DNA from: Phytophthora sp. 'mugwort'
Lineage: Eukaryota > Oomycota > Peronosporomycetes > Peronosporales > Peronosporaceae
NCBI GenBank assembly: GCA_033558025.1
Contig: JAUCEF010000004.1
Span: 1-64,000, forward strand
DNA length: 64,000 nucleotides
Direction: 5' to 3'
The notes below the pieces were generated by a model. The model saw only the letters and a list, made by a program, of their open reading frames with translations. It ran no database searches and was not told the origin of the DNA. Made by a program: the position numbers and the translations under genes. Below are positions 1 to 8,243 of the stretch, one piece after another; the first letter of the stretch is position 1, and the number at the start of each line of letters is the position of its first letter.

Positions 1-661
1 CCTAAACCCTAAACCCTAAACCCTAAACCCTAAACCCTAAACCCTAAACCCTAAACCCTAAACCCTAAACCCTAAACCCTAAACCCTAAACCCTAAACCC
101 TAAACCCTAAACCCTAAACCCTAAACCCTAAACCCTAAACCCTAAACCCTAAACCCTAAACCCTAAACCCTAAACCCTAAACCCTAAACCCTAAACCCTA
201 AACCCTAAACCCTAAACCCTAAACCCTAAACCCTAAACCCTAAACCCTAAACCCTAAACCCTAAACCCTAAACCCTAAACCCTAAACCCTAAACCCTAAA
301 CCCTAAACCCTAAACCCTAAACCCTAAACCCTAAACCCTAAACCCTAAACCCTAAACCCTAAACCCTAAACCCTAAACCCTAAACCCTAAACCCTAAACC
401 CTAAACCCTAAACCCTAAACCCTAAACCCTAAACCCTAAACCCTAAACCCTAAACCCTAAACCCTAAACCCTAAACCCTAAACCCTAAACCCTAAACCCT
501 AAACCCTAAACCCTAAACCCTAAACCCTAAACCCTAAACCCTAAACCCTAAACCCTAAACCCTAAACCCTAAACCCTAAACCCTAAACCCTAAACCCTAA
601 ACCCTAAACCCTAAACCCTAAACCCTAAACCCTAAACCCTAAACCCTAAACCCTAAACCCT
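1..661. repeat. Telomeric repeat array (CCCTAAA)n, chromosome end
   Basis: About 94 tandem copies of the 7-bp unit CCCTAAA run without visible interruption from base 1. This is the C-rich strand read 5' to 3', so the G-rich strand (TTTAGGG) ends toward the left, and the window begins at a physical chromosome end. TTTAGGG is the telomere unit of plants and of oomycetes. The array stops at the junction CCCTAGGAC near 661-666. Confidence 0.98.
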
Positions 662-662
662 A

Positions 663-784
663 GGACAACCAAATACAACTGCTTTTGTCGCGTCAAGCCT
701 CAGTCTCAAGACACAAACCGCTCGCCACCGCTTCGCGCTGCCTCGCGTTTGCACTCACTCCGGCTTCGCCTTCGTTTGTGTCAC
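663..784. repeat. Subtelomeric block, copy A
   Basis: A non-coding block of about 122 bp begins GGACAACCAAATAC and ends GTTTGTGTCAC, directly between the telomere array and a short telomeric stub. Nearly the same sequence recurs at 4080-4185 and continues at 16345-16365 beyond the inserted Gypsy-1. In both copies the block is bordered by CCCT-type telomeric sequence. It may be the 5' leader of the Penelope-like element or an independent subtelomeric repeat. The telomeric stub between it and ORF1 favours the latter. Confidence 0.85.
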
Positions 785-802
785 AACCCTAAACCCTAAA
801 CC
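785..802. repeat. Internal telomeric stub 1
   Basis: About two and a half CCCTAAA units separate the subtelomeric block from the Penelope-like coding region. An interstitial stub like this is expected where new DNA was joined to an existing telomere end. Confidence 0.85.
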
Positions 803-825
803 AACCAACACGAAGACAATTAAGG

Positions 826-1656
826 ATGGACTCGCAAGCATCGCTCGCTAGAAGCCCGCCGCAATTTACCAAGGACCTCCTGTCGACCGCTATCGCAGAG
901 TACAAGGCCCTCTTGAAGCAAATCGCCTCCAAGAAACGTGCCATCGACAAGCTCGAGCACGTCACGCCCAAGTCGATTCAACACAACATCGACCTCAAAA
1001 TCCCTCCGATCGTTCAAGACTCTCGTCCGACGGAGGCAACGGAGCTACAGCGACGCTTCAACACCGCCATTGAGACCTCGCAAGCCTCAATGCGCCAAGT
1101 GATTATTGAAACTGCCAAGACCGAGCTAGAGCTGCTGCTCGAGACTCGTAGCAGGTTCAAAATCACTTATGGGAGCAAGATCCACGATTACTTCGAGGCA
1201 GTTTTCGTGCAAGCGCGTCAATTAGTTGGTGTAGATGCCTCTCTGGCATTCGCGCCGGTGCTACCAGACGAATCCCCGGCATTACTGCATGCAATAATCG
1301 GCGACTTGAACCTCTCAGTCGGATTCCTGAACAACACGCTTGACAGGATCGACTACGAGGACTTGTTGGCAACTACTCTTCGAGAGCAGCGCCAAGCTGA
1401 ACGTCAAGCCCAACGAGCTTCGGCAGACGCTATGGAACTCGAGACTTCAAATGAAGTTCTCGTAGCTGCTCTTGTGAAACAAGAGGTTGCAAAGAAGACA
1501 AGCTCGCTCAACAAGGAGATCAACCAACTTCGTGCGGCGTTAAACGCCAGCGCCAACCGATCTGGAGTGCGGGATGGCGCGAAGCCGAACAAAACGCTCC
1601 AAGCGACCAAGCAAACGTCGCAACAACCAGGTCGAGGCGGTGGAGAAAGAGCCTGA
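826..1656 (+). CDS. Penelope-like element ORF1, coiled-coil protein
   Basis: A 276-residue ORF starts at ATG 826, 24 nt after the telomeric stub. It is rich in A, L, E, Q and R. Heptad-like stretches near residues 25-45 and 185-240 suggest coiled coils, and a basic, Gly-rich tail follows (PGRGGGERA at the end). No catalytic domain is recognisable. A separate ORF1 with coiled-coil potential upstream of the RT has been described for some telomere-associated Penelope-like elements, where it probably packages RNA; that role is inference here. The RT frame is already open in +2 relative to this ORF before ORF1 stops, so the two may be expressed together by frameshifting, or one indel may have split a single gene. 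Confidence 0.75.
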   Translation: MDSQASLARSPPQFTKDLLSTAIAEYKALLKQIASKKRAIDKLEHVTPKSIQHNIDLKIPPIVQDSRPTEATELQRRFNTAIETSQASMRQVIIETAKTELELLLETRSRFKITYGSKIHDYFEAVFVQARQLVGVDASLAFAPVLPDESPALLHAIIGDLNLSVGFLNNTLDRIDYEDLLATTLREQRQAERQAQRASADAMELETSNEVLVAALVKQEVAKKTSSLNKEINQLRAALNASANRSGVRDGAKPNKTLQATKQTSQQPGRGGGERA

Positions 1657-1844
1657 GGACAACGGCCCGGAAGAAACTCCAACAACTTCACCAAAAACAG
1701 CAGCGGAAAACAGCAAGGCAAGCCAAACGCGAAGCCAAGATCGCAGCGGAAGTCCGGCAATTAAGAAACGAATTCCAATTCCATCCCGACCGTCCGACAT
1801 TCAAGAACGCTCTTGCTATCTTCGCGCTCCGGAACGTTCAAGAA

Positions 1845-3689
1845 GTGGACAACGAAATCTCGAATCTCGCCTTCCACGACCTGATGTCTCCACCTGCTGA
1901 TTTACCTGCCACCCTCAAGCGACTGCTAGGACTGAACCTCAATTTCTGTCCCACACCGCGCCGACTCTCGACCACCGATCTCCTTGAACGGCTACCAGAC
2001 TTTGTTCGATCGCTTCGACTCCGGTACCTATTCCGGAAGAACGACAACAAAGCGTTCACGAAGAGCTCAATCTACGTGAAGAACGAAGCGTTTCAGCCAC
2101 CACCATGTCCCCCTGCGATTGAAGCAACACTTCAGACCATCGCACAACGTCTTCAAGTTACAACATTGGTCTCGAAGCGACACTTCAACATGACCAAGAC
2201 CCAACGGGACTTGCTCAAGACCCTGATGTTCCGGCACGATCTCAAGGTTCTGCTGACCGACAAAAACCTCGGCCCAGCAGTCATGACATCAACCCAATAC
2301 GTCGACTTCTGCCTTGATCATCTCCAAGACACTACGACGTACCGGAACATCCAAGCGCCCCCAGATGCCATCCTGAGACTGCTGAAGAGTACCGTCAGGA
2401 AGTACTACGAACGCATGTTTCAGCGATACGGCTACGATGTGGACTGGAAGGATACGGCGATCATCACCCACAAGATTGACGCAAGATCGCTGAATGTGTT
2501 CTACGCACTAGCGAAGATACACAAGCCTCAGTTAGCACCGAGACCAATCGTCTCAAACGCTAATGGAGTGCTCCTCGGACTCTCCAAGTGGCTCGACTAC
2601 CAACTCCAGCCACTGCTGAAAGCCTCTGCGTCATATCTCAAGAACTCGGATCAGCTCCTGACCGATCTCGCCGCCCTCCAAGTCACGCCGCAAGATCAGA
2701 TCCTCACGTTCGATGTCGTTTCGCTATACACGAGTATACCGATCGACTGCGCACTCGATACGTTTGCAAGGATCCTCAACGATCATCGATGGAAGACTGC
2801 CATCCTGGAAGGACTACACCTCATTCTGAGGTTCAACTACTTCCAGTTCGGCGACACGATGTGGCACCAAATCACAGGTACCGCAATGGGTACTCCGGTT
2901 GCACCAGCTTTTGCCTCACTGTACCTTGCGCACTTTGAGAGCCAGCTGACACCAGAGTTCCAAGAATCCCTCGTGTACTTCCGTCGATATATCGATGATG
3001 GATTGATCATCTGGCGCCCAAGAACGGAAGATCCTTTTGCACTCCAAAGGTTCTTCGCCAAGTTCACGCGTCTGTCAAGACTCAAGTTCACACACGAACA
3101 GAGTCTGACCGAAGCGCCGTTTCTCGATCTCTGGATCATCAAGACCGAAAACAGACTTCGAACCAAGACGCACCAAAAAGCGCTAAATCTGTACCTCTAC
3201 CTTCCAGCTGCCAGCGCACATCCGCCTGGCGTGCTCAAAGGGTTGATCTACGGACTCGTGAAGAAGTACGCAATGCAGAACCCAGACGCGAACGACTTCA
3301 AGTCGGTCGTTAATCTGCTTCTGCAACGACTGCAAAGTCGTGGCTATCGAGCCACCAAACTGCTACCAATCTTCCGAGCTGCGCTGGAGGAAACAAGAGC
3401 ACCAAAGCCGCGGACATCCAAGGTCTTCTTTAAAGCTCCCTACGATCCGAATGGACCGTCCGGCGCGGAACTGAAGAGACTCCTTGACGTCCAAGCACTC
3501 GAAACCGAAACAAAGAAATTCGGGATCGACCAAGTCAGCCTGTGCTATCTGAAGCCTCCGACTCTCAAGCGCAAGCTGTGCCCAACAAGACTACCACCGA
3601 CATTCTCCCCGTCTCCTGCAGACCGCCTCGCACTTCGATCAAGAAAGCGAAAACGATCGGTCTGTACAGAGGACGGGGGTAAACCCTAA
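1845..3689 (+). CDS. Penelope-like reverse transcriptase, endonuclease-deficient
   Basis: Position 1845 is a GTG; the first ATG in frame is at 1884, and the frame is open further upstream with a K/R/Q-rich stretch, so the true start is undecided. Numbering from 1845, RT landmarks are DKNLG at 139-143, KIHK at 224-227 with RPIVSN following, FDVVSLYTSIP (motif A) at 289-299, GTAMGTPVAP (motif B) at 345-354, RYIDDG (motif C, catalytic Asp pair) at 381-386 and FLDL near 426-429. The KIHK, LYTSIP and YIDDG pattern is typical of Penelope-like elements. The last about 130 residues are basic and lack a GIY-YIG domain. The final codons (Lys, Pro) and the TAA stop are provided by telomeric repeat sequence. 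All core motifs look intact. Confidence 0.9.
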   Translation: MDNEISNLAFHDLMSPPADLPATLKRLLGLNLNFCPTPRRLSTTDLLERLPDFVRSLRLRYLFRKNDNKAFTKSSIYVKNEAFQPPPCPPAIEATLQTIAQRLQVTTLVSKRHFNMTKTQRDLLKTLMFRHDLKVLLTDKNLGPAVMTSTQYVDFCLDHLQDTTTYRNIQAPPDAILRLLKSTVRKYYERMFQRYGYDVDWKDTAIITHKIDARSLNVFYALAKIHKPQLAPRPIVSNANGVLLGLSKWLDYQLQPLLKASASYLKNSDQLLTDLAALQVTPQDQILTFDVVSLYTSIPIDCALDTFARILNDHRWKTAILEGLHLILRFNYFQFGDTMWHQITGTAMGTPVAPAFASLYLAHFESQLTPEFQESLVYFRRYIDDGLIIWRPRTEDPFALQRFFAKFTRLSRLKFTHEQSLTEAPFLDLWIIKTENRLRTKTHQKALNLYLYLPAASAHPPGVLKGLIYGLVKKYAMQNPDANDFKSVVNLLLQRLQSRGYRATKLLPIFRAALEETRAPKPRTSKVFFKAPYDPNGPSGAELKRLLDVQALETETKKFGIDQVSLCYLKPPTLKRKLCPTRLPPTFSPSPADRLALRSRKRKRSVCTEDGGKP

Positions 3690-3694
3690 ACCCT
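3680..3694. repeat. Internal telomeric stub 2, at the 3' end of the Penelope-like element
   Basis: TAAACCCTAAACCCT, two telomere units, is fused to the 3' end of the RT gene. This is the expected junction if the element RNA was reverse-transcribed from a telomeric G-overhang. No separate 3' UTR is visible. Confidence 0.85.
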
Positions 3695-4079
3695 TTGACA
3701 CGGTGGCGCGTCACAACCAGCATCCGTGATGTTGAAGATTCCCAGCGGGAAAATTCTACACGGTTGAAGATTCGCACTGCGAAAACTCCCAGCTGGATTC
3801 TCTGGGTACACAATTGGATTCTCTGGGTACAGAACTGGATTTTCGGGGTACATTCACCCAACAAATCTAGTTTGAACCCACACCCACTTCTCGAAGATTC
3901 ACGTGCACCCACGCACGCAAGTTGAAGATTCGAGAAACCAAGATGCATGAATCTTGCATGTGTAGTGAGTAGCTAGCAGTAGCAGAACAGCTTCAGCTGG
4001 ACTCTCCCTTCTCGATTTGCCGTCCACTGAAGAAGCCCAATCGAAAGGACCACCGGAGAGGCCGACCTCCCGACCCTTT
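3695..4079. repeat. Subtelomeric spacer with short tandem repeats
   Basis: No convincing gene. A 21-bp unit (TGGATTCTCTGGGTACA core) is repeated three times at 3794-3856, the third copy diverged. A motif GAAGATTC, mostly preceded by GTT, appears four times between about 3730 and 3930. The segment ends at CGACCCTTT, immediately before the second subtelomeric block copy. Confidence 0.6.
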
Positions 4080-4185
4080 GGACAACCAAATACAACTGTT
4101 TTTGTCGCGTCAAGCCTCAGTCTCAAGACACAAACCGCTCGCCACCGCTTCGCGCTGCCTCGCGTTTGCACTCACTCCGGCTTCG
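4080..4185. repeat. Subtelomeric block, copy B (outer part)
   Basis: Nearly identical to 663-768 (one T/C difference seen early, in the CTGTTTTTGTCG stretch). The block is interrupted after CTTCG by the Gypsy-1 LTR and resumes at 16340-16365, where CTTCG is repeated as a 5-bp target duplication. Confidence 0.9.
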
Positions 4186-4468
4186 TGTAACGGGACGAGA
4201 TCAACCGCTACTTAGCTTACACTATTAGCGGTTGGAAGCGTGCTAACAAACTCGCAAATTCAACTCTGATTTTTATTAGTGGCCTTCGGAACCACTCAAA
4301 TGCAAACTGTCGTCTGATTGGTTGAAATGGGTTCCCACTTTCAACCAATGACAGGACTACACGAAGCACACGCTATTCGTGTGCTTTGTACCTACTTTTG
4401 TATATCTTGTCTACCTACATATGTAACCCTTAACTAGCTACTTATGTAACTGTAACCAGCCCGTTACA
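4186..4468 (-). repeat. Gypsy-1 3' LTR
   Basis: This 283-bp LTR is identical by eye to 16057-16339. Its ends are the inverted pair TGTAACGGG and CCCGTTACA. Because the element is on the minus strand, this is the downstream LTR. Confidence 0.95.
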
Positions 4469-4482
4469 TCACCCCCCTCTCA
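4469..4482 (-). other. Gypsy-1 polypurine tract
   Basis: On the minus strand this reads as a purine run (GAGAGGGGGGTGA) ending exactly at the 3' LTR. This is the site where plus-strand DNA synthesis is primed in LTR retrotransposons. Confidence 0.75.
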
Positions 4483-4594
4483 AAGTTGCACTCACACTGA
4501 TGTGGGTGCTGGCGCAGAGAAAAAGTGATTGAAGCAGCGATCTGAATAACGACCTCGCGCGGCACCAATCCGCGTGCTCATTCTGCAATCCTCG

Positions 4595-5893
4595 ATGTCG
4601 ACGACCAGCAAATCCGTCGCCGGAGCATCCAGTTCTTCGGCGACCCACGTGATGGACGAAGACCTCAAGCCGTGGGAACTGTACTGCCTCGACGGCGCCG
4701 AGGAGTCCGAGAGCCTCGACTCCATGAAGGAATACTTCACGCGATACCGCAAGATCCGGGGCAAGGAAACAAACCACTCTTACACCCACGACGCTCTGCA
4801 GCGGTCGTGGTGTGCTTTCATCCGCCGCTGGAACGCCGCTCGACGTGAAGGCTTGTTCTTCACGTCTTGGCTCGAAGACCGGGAGGCCGCGCGAAGCATA
4901 CACGCTATTGGTGACCTTCGAGCGCGCGTCTGCGAGCTGGCAGAGCGCGAGTGGCGCTTGTGCTACGTACACTTGGTCGAGGGTTGTCTAAAGTGCGGAT
5001 GGAACCGTCAGCGGCCGTCGCGCGATGAGTGGGAGCGCCAGTTGAGACTATGGCCGCTGGGCGATGATGAGCGTCGCTGGATTGGGCGCTTCGACCGGGC
5101 TCGCAGTGAGATGGCAACTGCGGTGAATCGTGGCAGTGGGCGTCGCGGTACGCGGAGAGAGACTCGTCTTCGCAGTCGTTCGAGGAGCCGTTCGCGGGGT
5201 CGCAACTCTGGACCGGAACGTCGTGGTCGCTCGCGCTCACCAGTGCGAGCGAGGCCTCGTAGTCGTTCACCACGTCGGGAACGTCTTCGAGAAGGCAGCT
5301 ACGCGGCTCCCACGTGTCCTCAGCCGGCGAGTGTCCAAGCCAACGCACCCGGTAATGTCTTTCGGGGGCCTGTCGACGACTCGCGCGCGTATTCGCGGAG
5401 CTGGGAGTGCCGCGAGGAGAAATCTCGCTGTTCGCGCGGGTATCGTGATCGACCAAGCGCTCCACAATCCAGCGTCGTGCGCCCGTCGCATCAACAAGCG
5501 GCGGAGGAACGTCGCGACGATATCGAGGTTATTGAGGCGCTGCGGAGCTCCGAGGGGACCGACGCCTCGGAGGGTCTGACGATTCAGCAGTATCGGCTGA
5601 TGGTTCTGGAGACTGACCAAGCCAAGGACGACGCGATGAAGGCTCAGAACCTCGCTGAGACTGCGCGTGACCGTGCGGCTGCTGCGGAGGCTGCTGCGAC
5701 GCGGTCGGAGCAGGGTCGGCGTGAGATGATGGAGCGACTTCGTCACTTGGAGACGCTCGTCTGTGGTGGTCCACGGTCGGTGACGCCCTCGCGTGAGGAG
5801 CGAGGGCTCTGGCCGACGCGACGCCAGCGTCGTCGACTGGGCTTGTCTGATTACGCGCCCGCTGAGGACGCGGATCATCCGACTCAGGGATAG
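4595..5893 (+). CDS. Antisense ORF in Gypsy-1: W-rich N-terminus, RS domain, coiled coil
   Basis: A 432-residue ORF starts at ATG 4595 (a GTG lies 21 nt upstream) on the strand opposite to pol, beginning just inside the 3' LTR. Residues about 20-165 look globular, with many Trp, Arg and Glu and a CLKCGW motif. Residues about 190-235 form an Arg/Ser-dipeptide domain. Residues about 335-390 are Ala/Glu/Arg-rich and probably coiled coil. I do not recognise the family. In the sense direction the same DNA encodes Ser/Ala/Pro-rich filler and the chromodomain, with a stop at 5529, so the antisense frame is the better-conserved-looking one over 4595-5250. RS domains usually mediate RNA or splicing-factor contacts; any such role here is inference. 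A chance antisense frame in GC-rich DNA cannot be excluded. Confidence 0.5.
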   Translation: MSTTSKSVAGASSSSATHVMDEDLKPWELYCLDGAEESESLDSMKEYFTRYRKIRGKETNHSYTHDALQRSWCAFIRRWNAARREGLFFTSWLEDREAARSIHAIGDLRARVCELAEREWRLCYVHLVEGCLKCGWNRQRPSRDEWERQLRLWPLGDDERRWIGRFDRARSEMATAVNRGSGRRGTRRETRLRSRSRSRSRGRNSGPERRGRSRSPVRARPRSRSPRRERLREGSYAAPTCPQPASVQANAPGNVFRGPVDDSRAYSRSWECREEKSRCSRGYRDRPSAPQSSVVRPSHQQAAEERRDDIEVIEALRSSEGTDASEGLTIQQYRLMVLETDQAKDDAMKAQNLAETARDRAAAAEAAATRSEQGRREMMERLRHLETLVCGGPRSVTPSREERGLWPTRRQRRRLGLSDYAPAEDADHPTQG

Positions 5894-6488
5894 ACGCAGG
5901 GACGTACGGTTTGAGGCGCCCGACGTAGAACGTCGGGTGCAGTCGCATTGTGGTAGGAATGTCTAGCGTGTAGGCATCACCGATAACTTTCAAAATCTTG
6001 AACGGTCCAATGAAGCGTGGAGCAAACTTGTTTGCACCCAAGTTCGTAACAGCGGTGCCTCGGATGCCTTCGGTGGACAGAAGTACCTTCTCGCCTTGCA
6101 GGAAGGACGACATGTTCTTCCGGCCCCGTCGATCCGCGTTCGCCTTTTGTTTGTCAACAGCGGCTTGGAGCGCGTCACGGACAAAGCGCGTGACAGCTTG
6201 GCGGTGCAGCAGGAAGTCGGACACTGCTGCCGAGTCGAACGGCGTCGGAACCGCTTTCGGGGCGAAGTTCGCCATGTCGGATCCGGACGCGGCGGGGAGA
6301 GCCGCGTTAGTCGCGGAGGAATTGTCGTATGTCACGCCGGAGAGTGCGTGGCCCTCTGCTGGAGTATCCGGTGTACTCTTCTGGGAATCGGACTGGAACA
6401 GCGGGAGATTACTCGACGTCTGCACCGAATTCGTTGTCGATGCCATTCCTCCCTCACCAAGAGTGGAGCCCGCTGACGTGTCGGAACC
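4905..6488 (-). pseudogene. Gypsy-1 integrase C-terminus and chromodomain
   Basis: This continues the integrase frame after an in-frame TGA at 6489-6491. Residues matching the integrase C-terminal region (NLGANKFAPRFIGPFKI, then YVGRLKPY) occupy about 5930-6080. A Pro/Ser/His-rich linker follows, an in-frame TAA lies at 5529-5531, and then a chromodomain with WIVERLVDHD and YRVRWLGH...EDTWEP at about 5300-5490. The chromodomain places the element in the chromoviral Gypsy group, where it guides integration to particular chromatin. Because both stops are in frame, the region is a disabled continuation of pol rather than a separate gene. Confidence 0.85.
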
Positions 6489-7887
6489 TCACACGGCTAG
6501 AAGAGCCGGAACGCGCGGATGGCGCGCATTGTTCACGAAGAACGGCGTCAGACCAGTTGATGCGTGAGTCGCGTTGTTCAACGCGAACTCGGCCATCGGC
6601 AAGAAGGAGCTCCAGGAGTCGAAGGACGTTGCGTAACTGCGCAGTACGTCTTCAAGGACTCGGTTCACACGCTCCGTTTGCCCATCCGTCTCCGGATGAG
6701 CCGCCGTCGACATGAGTAGGCGAGTGCCTAGCAGCTCGAATAGCCGTGTCCAGAACGCGGATGTGAATCGTGGGTCGCGATCCGAGACGATCGACTCCGG
6801 GAGGCCGTGGTGGCGGAACACCAGGTCGAGGAACAGCTCCGCCGCATCGTTGGCGGTCACTTCGGCTGCGACTGGAGCAAGATGCACCATCTTGCTGAAG
6901 CGATCGACAAAGACGAGGACGCCTGTGCGGCCCTCGTCGTCGCGCGGGAGGCCGAAGATGAAATCCATGCTGACGGATCTCCACGCACCCGTGGCAATGG
7001 GAAGCGGACGTAACGGGGCCTGTCGCGATGCTGCAGGCTTCACACGCTGACAGATCTCGCAGGATCGAACCCATTTTCGTATCCACTTGTACATGCGCGG
7101 CCAGAAGAAGTCGCGGGACAGGGCTGCGAACGTCTTCTCGCGCCCAAGATGACCACCGGCCGGTGCGTCGTGGTACTCGTGAACCAAACGAGCACGAAGG
7201 TCGTCGTCAGCGGGGATGACGACACGCGGCATGTCGAACGTGTCGATGGCGTAGGTCAGTAGATCGCCGTCGAGATCGTAATGCGTGATTACATCACGCG
7301 TTGGACATGTCAACTTCGCCAGCGTCTCCGGTGTTGGATTACGGAGGTGGCGGATGATCCCGGCGTAGAAGGCATCTTCGTCATACGCGTCAGCGATCTG
7401 CTGACGCAGTGGCAGAACGGGGCTCGACACTGTGGCGTTGATGCCCAGTGTCACACAGGCAGCGCAGTCATCAACGTCGTCCTCATCGTCAGGGAGTTCC
7501 TGAGGACGCGTCGAGCGCCGAGGGTCGTAGTCGGGACGTCGAGAGAGCGCATCGGCAAGAATGTTATTCTTGCCTGGCTTGTAATGAACGACGAAGTTGT
7601 ACTCGGCAAAGAACGAGAGCCATCGCGCCATGCGCTGAGAGAGGTGGGGGCTCTTCATCGCCGTTCGCAACGAGGCGTGATCTGTATAGACTGCGAACGT
7701 CTGCTCGCCGAGGAGGTACACTCTGAACTTGATCAGAGCGTAGCGCATCGCGAGGAGCTCCTTGTCGTGCACGGGATAGTTCATCTCCGCCGGCTTCATC
7801 TGTCGTGACTGATAGCTCACGACGCGTTCGCGACCATCATCGTCAAACTGCATGAAGGCACACCCGATTGCAAAGTCGCTCGCGTCG
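6489..7887 (-). pseudogene. Gypsy-1 RNase H and integrase segment
   Basis: This is the part of pol downstream of the Copia-1 insertion. It begins at the insertion point with DASDFAIG, the start of the Ty3-type RNase H. HDKELLAMRYAL and YTDHASLRT follow, and then the zinc-binding HHCC integrase N-terminus (H..H in YHDAPAGGHLG, and CEICQRVK). Catalytic-core landmarks are FVDRFSKMVHLAP, SDRDPRFTS and HPETDGQTERVNR. It ends at TGA 6489-6491. The open frame appears to run about 20 codons into Copia-1 LTR sequence; those residues are not native. Confidence 0.9.
7883..7887. other. Copia-1 target-site duplication, left copy
   Basis: CGTCG directly before the left LTR is repeated at 12625-12629 directly after the right LTR. 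The 5-bp duplication lies in the Gypsy-1 RNase H coding region and proves insertion after Gypsy-1. Confidence 0.9.
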
Positions 7888-8230
7888 TATTGAGGGTTGC
7901 CAGGTTTTGGTACTGTGTACCAGTAACCGGTTAACCCGAACCGGTCCAACACGATCCCGCGATGTTTACGGTACGTTGTTTACGCAACCGATGATTAGAC
8001 GAGTAGGATGATTGGACGAGTGCGGAGTGTTGGTGATTGGATGCACCAAATGATTGGATGCAGGGCTGCATATCTATGTCGTAGACTAGGTAGTGTAAGC
8101 TCCGATAAATCAATCACTTTCGAATCTTCCTTCTTCAGCTCAAGTGGTCTTCACTCCGGTCCCCGCACCCAAGTGCAGAACTCCCTCCGCTCAACCCAAG
8201 CCTCGCTTCAAGACCTCAACACCTTTATCA
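7888..8230 (+). repeat. Copia-1 5' LTR
   Basis: This 343-bp repeat starts TATTGAGGGTTGCC and ends ACACCTTTATCA. It is identical by eye to 12282-12624. In the element's own orientation it should carry the promoter; no confident TATA box is picked out. Confidence 0.93.
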
Positions 8231-8243
8231 GGTTATGAGCCCA
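8231..8243 (+). other. Copia-1 primer-binding site (initiator tRNA-Met anticodon arm)
   Basis: GGTTATGAGCCCA begins at the first base after the LTR. It is complementary to the anticodon stem-loop of initiator tRNA-Met, as in Drosophila copia, where a tRNA half-molecule primes. The ATG within it (8235-8237) is also the first gag codon, opposite the CAU anticodon. Confidence 0.8.

Larger units (their letters stand above)
785..3694 (+). mobile_element. Telomere-attached Penelope-like retroelement
   Basis: The segment holds two open frames on the plus strand, a coiled-coil ORF1 and a Penelope-type reverse transcriptase, and has telomeric stubs on both sides (785-802 and 3680-3694). No GIY-YIG endonuclease domain follows the RT. 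Endonuclease-deficient Penelope-like elements are known to sit at telomeres in rotifers, fungi, plants and stramenopiles, and to be primed by the G-rich overhang. The orientation here (RNA 3' end toward the centromere, 5' end toward the telomere) matches that model. Whether the 663-784 block belongs to the element is unresolved. Confidence 0.8.

Noticed and set aside
4574..4594. Start of the antisense ORF at 4574.
   Set aside because: That codon is GTG. The first ATG is 4595, so the annotation starts there. The same caution applies to the RT frame at 1845 (GTG), the unknown ORF at 25519 (TTG) and the transposase frame at 37238 (TTG).
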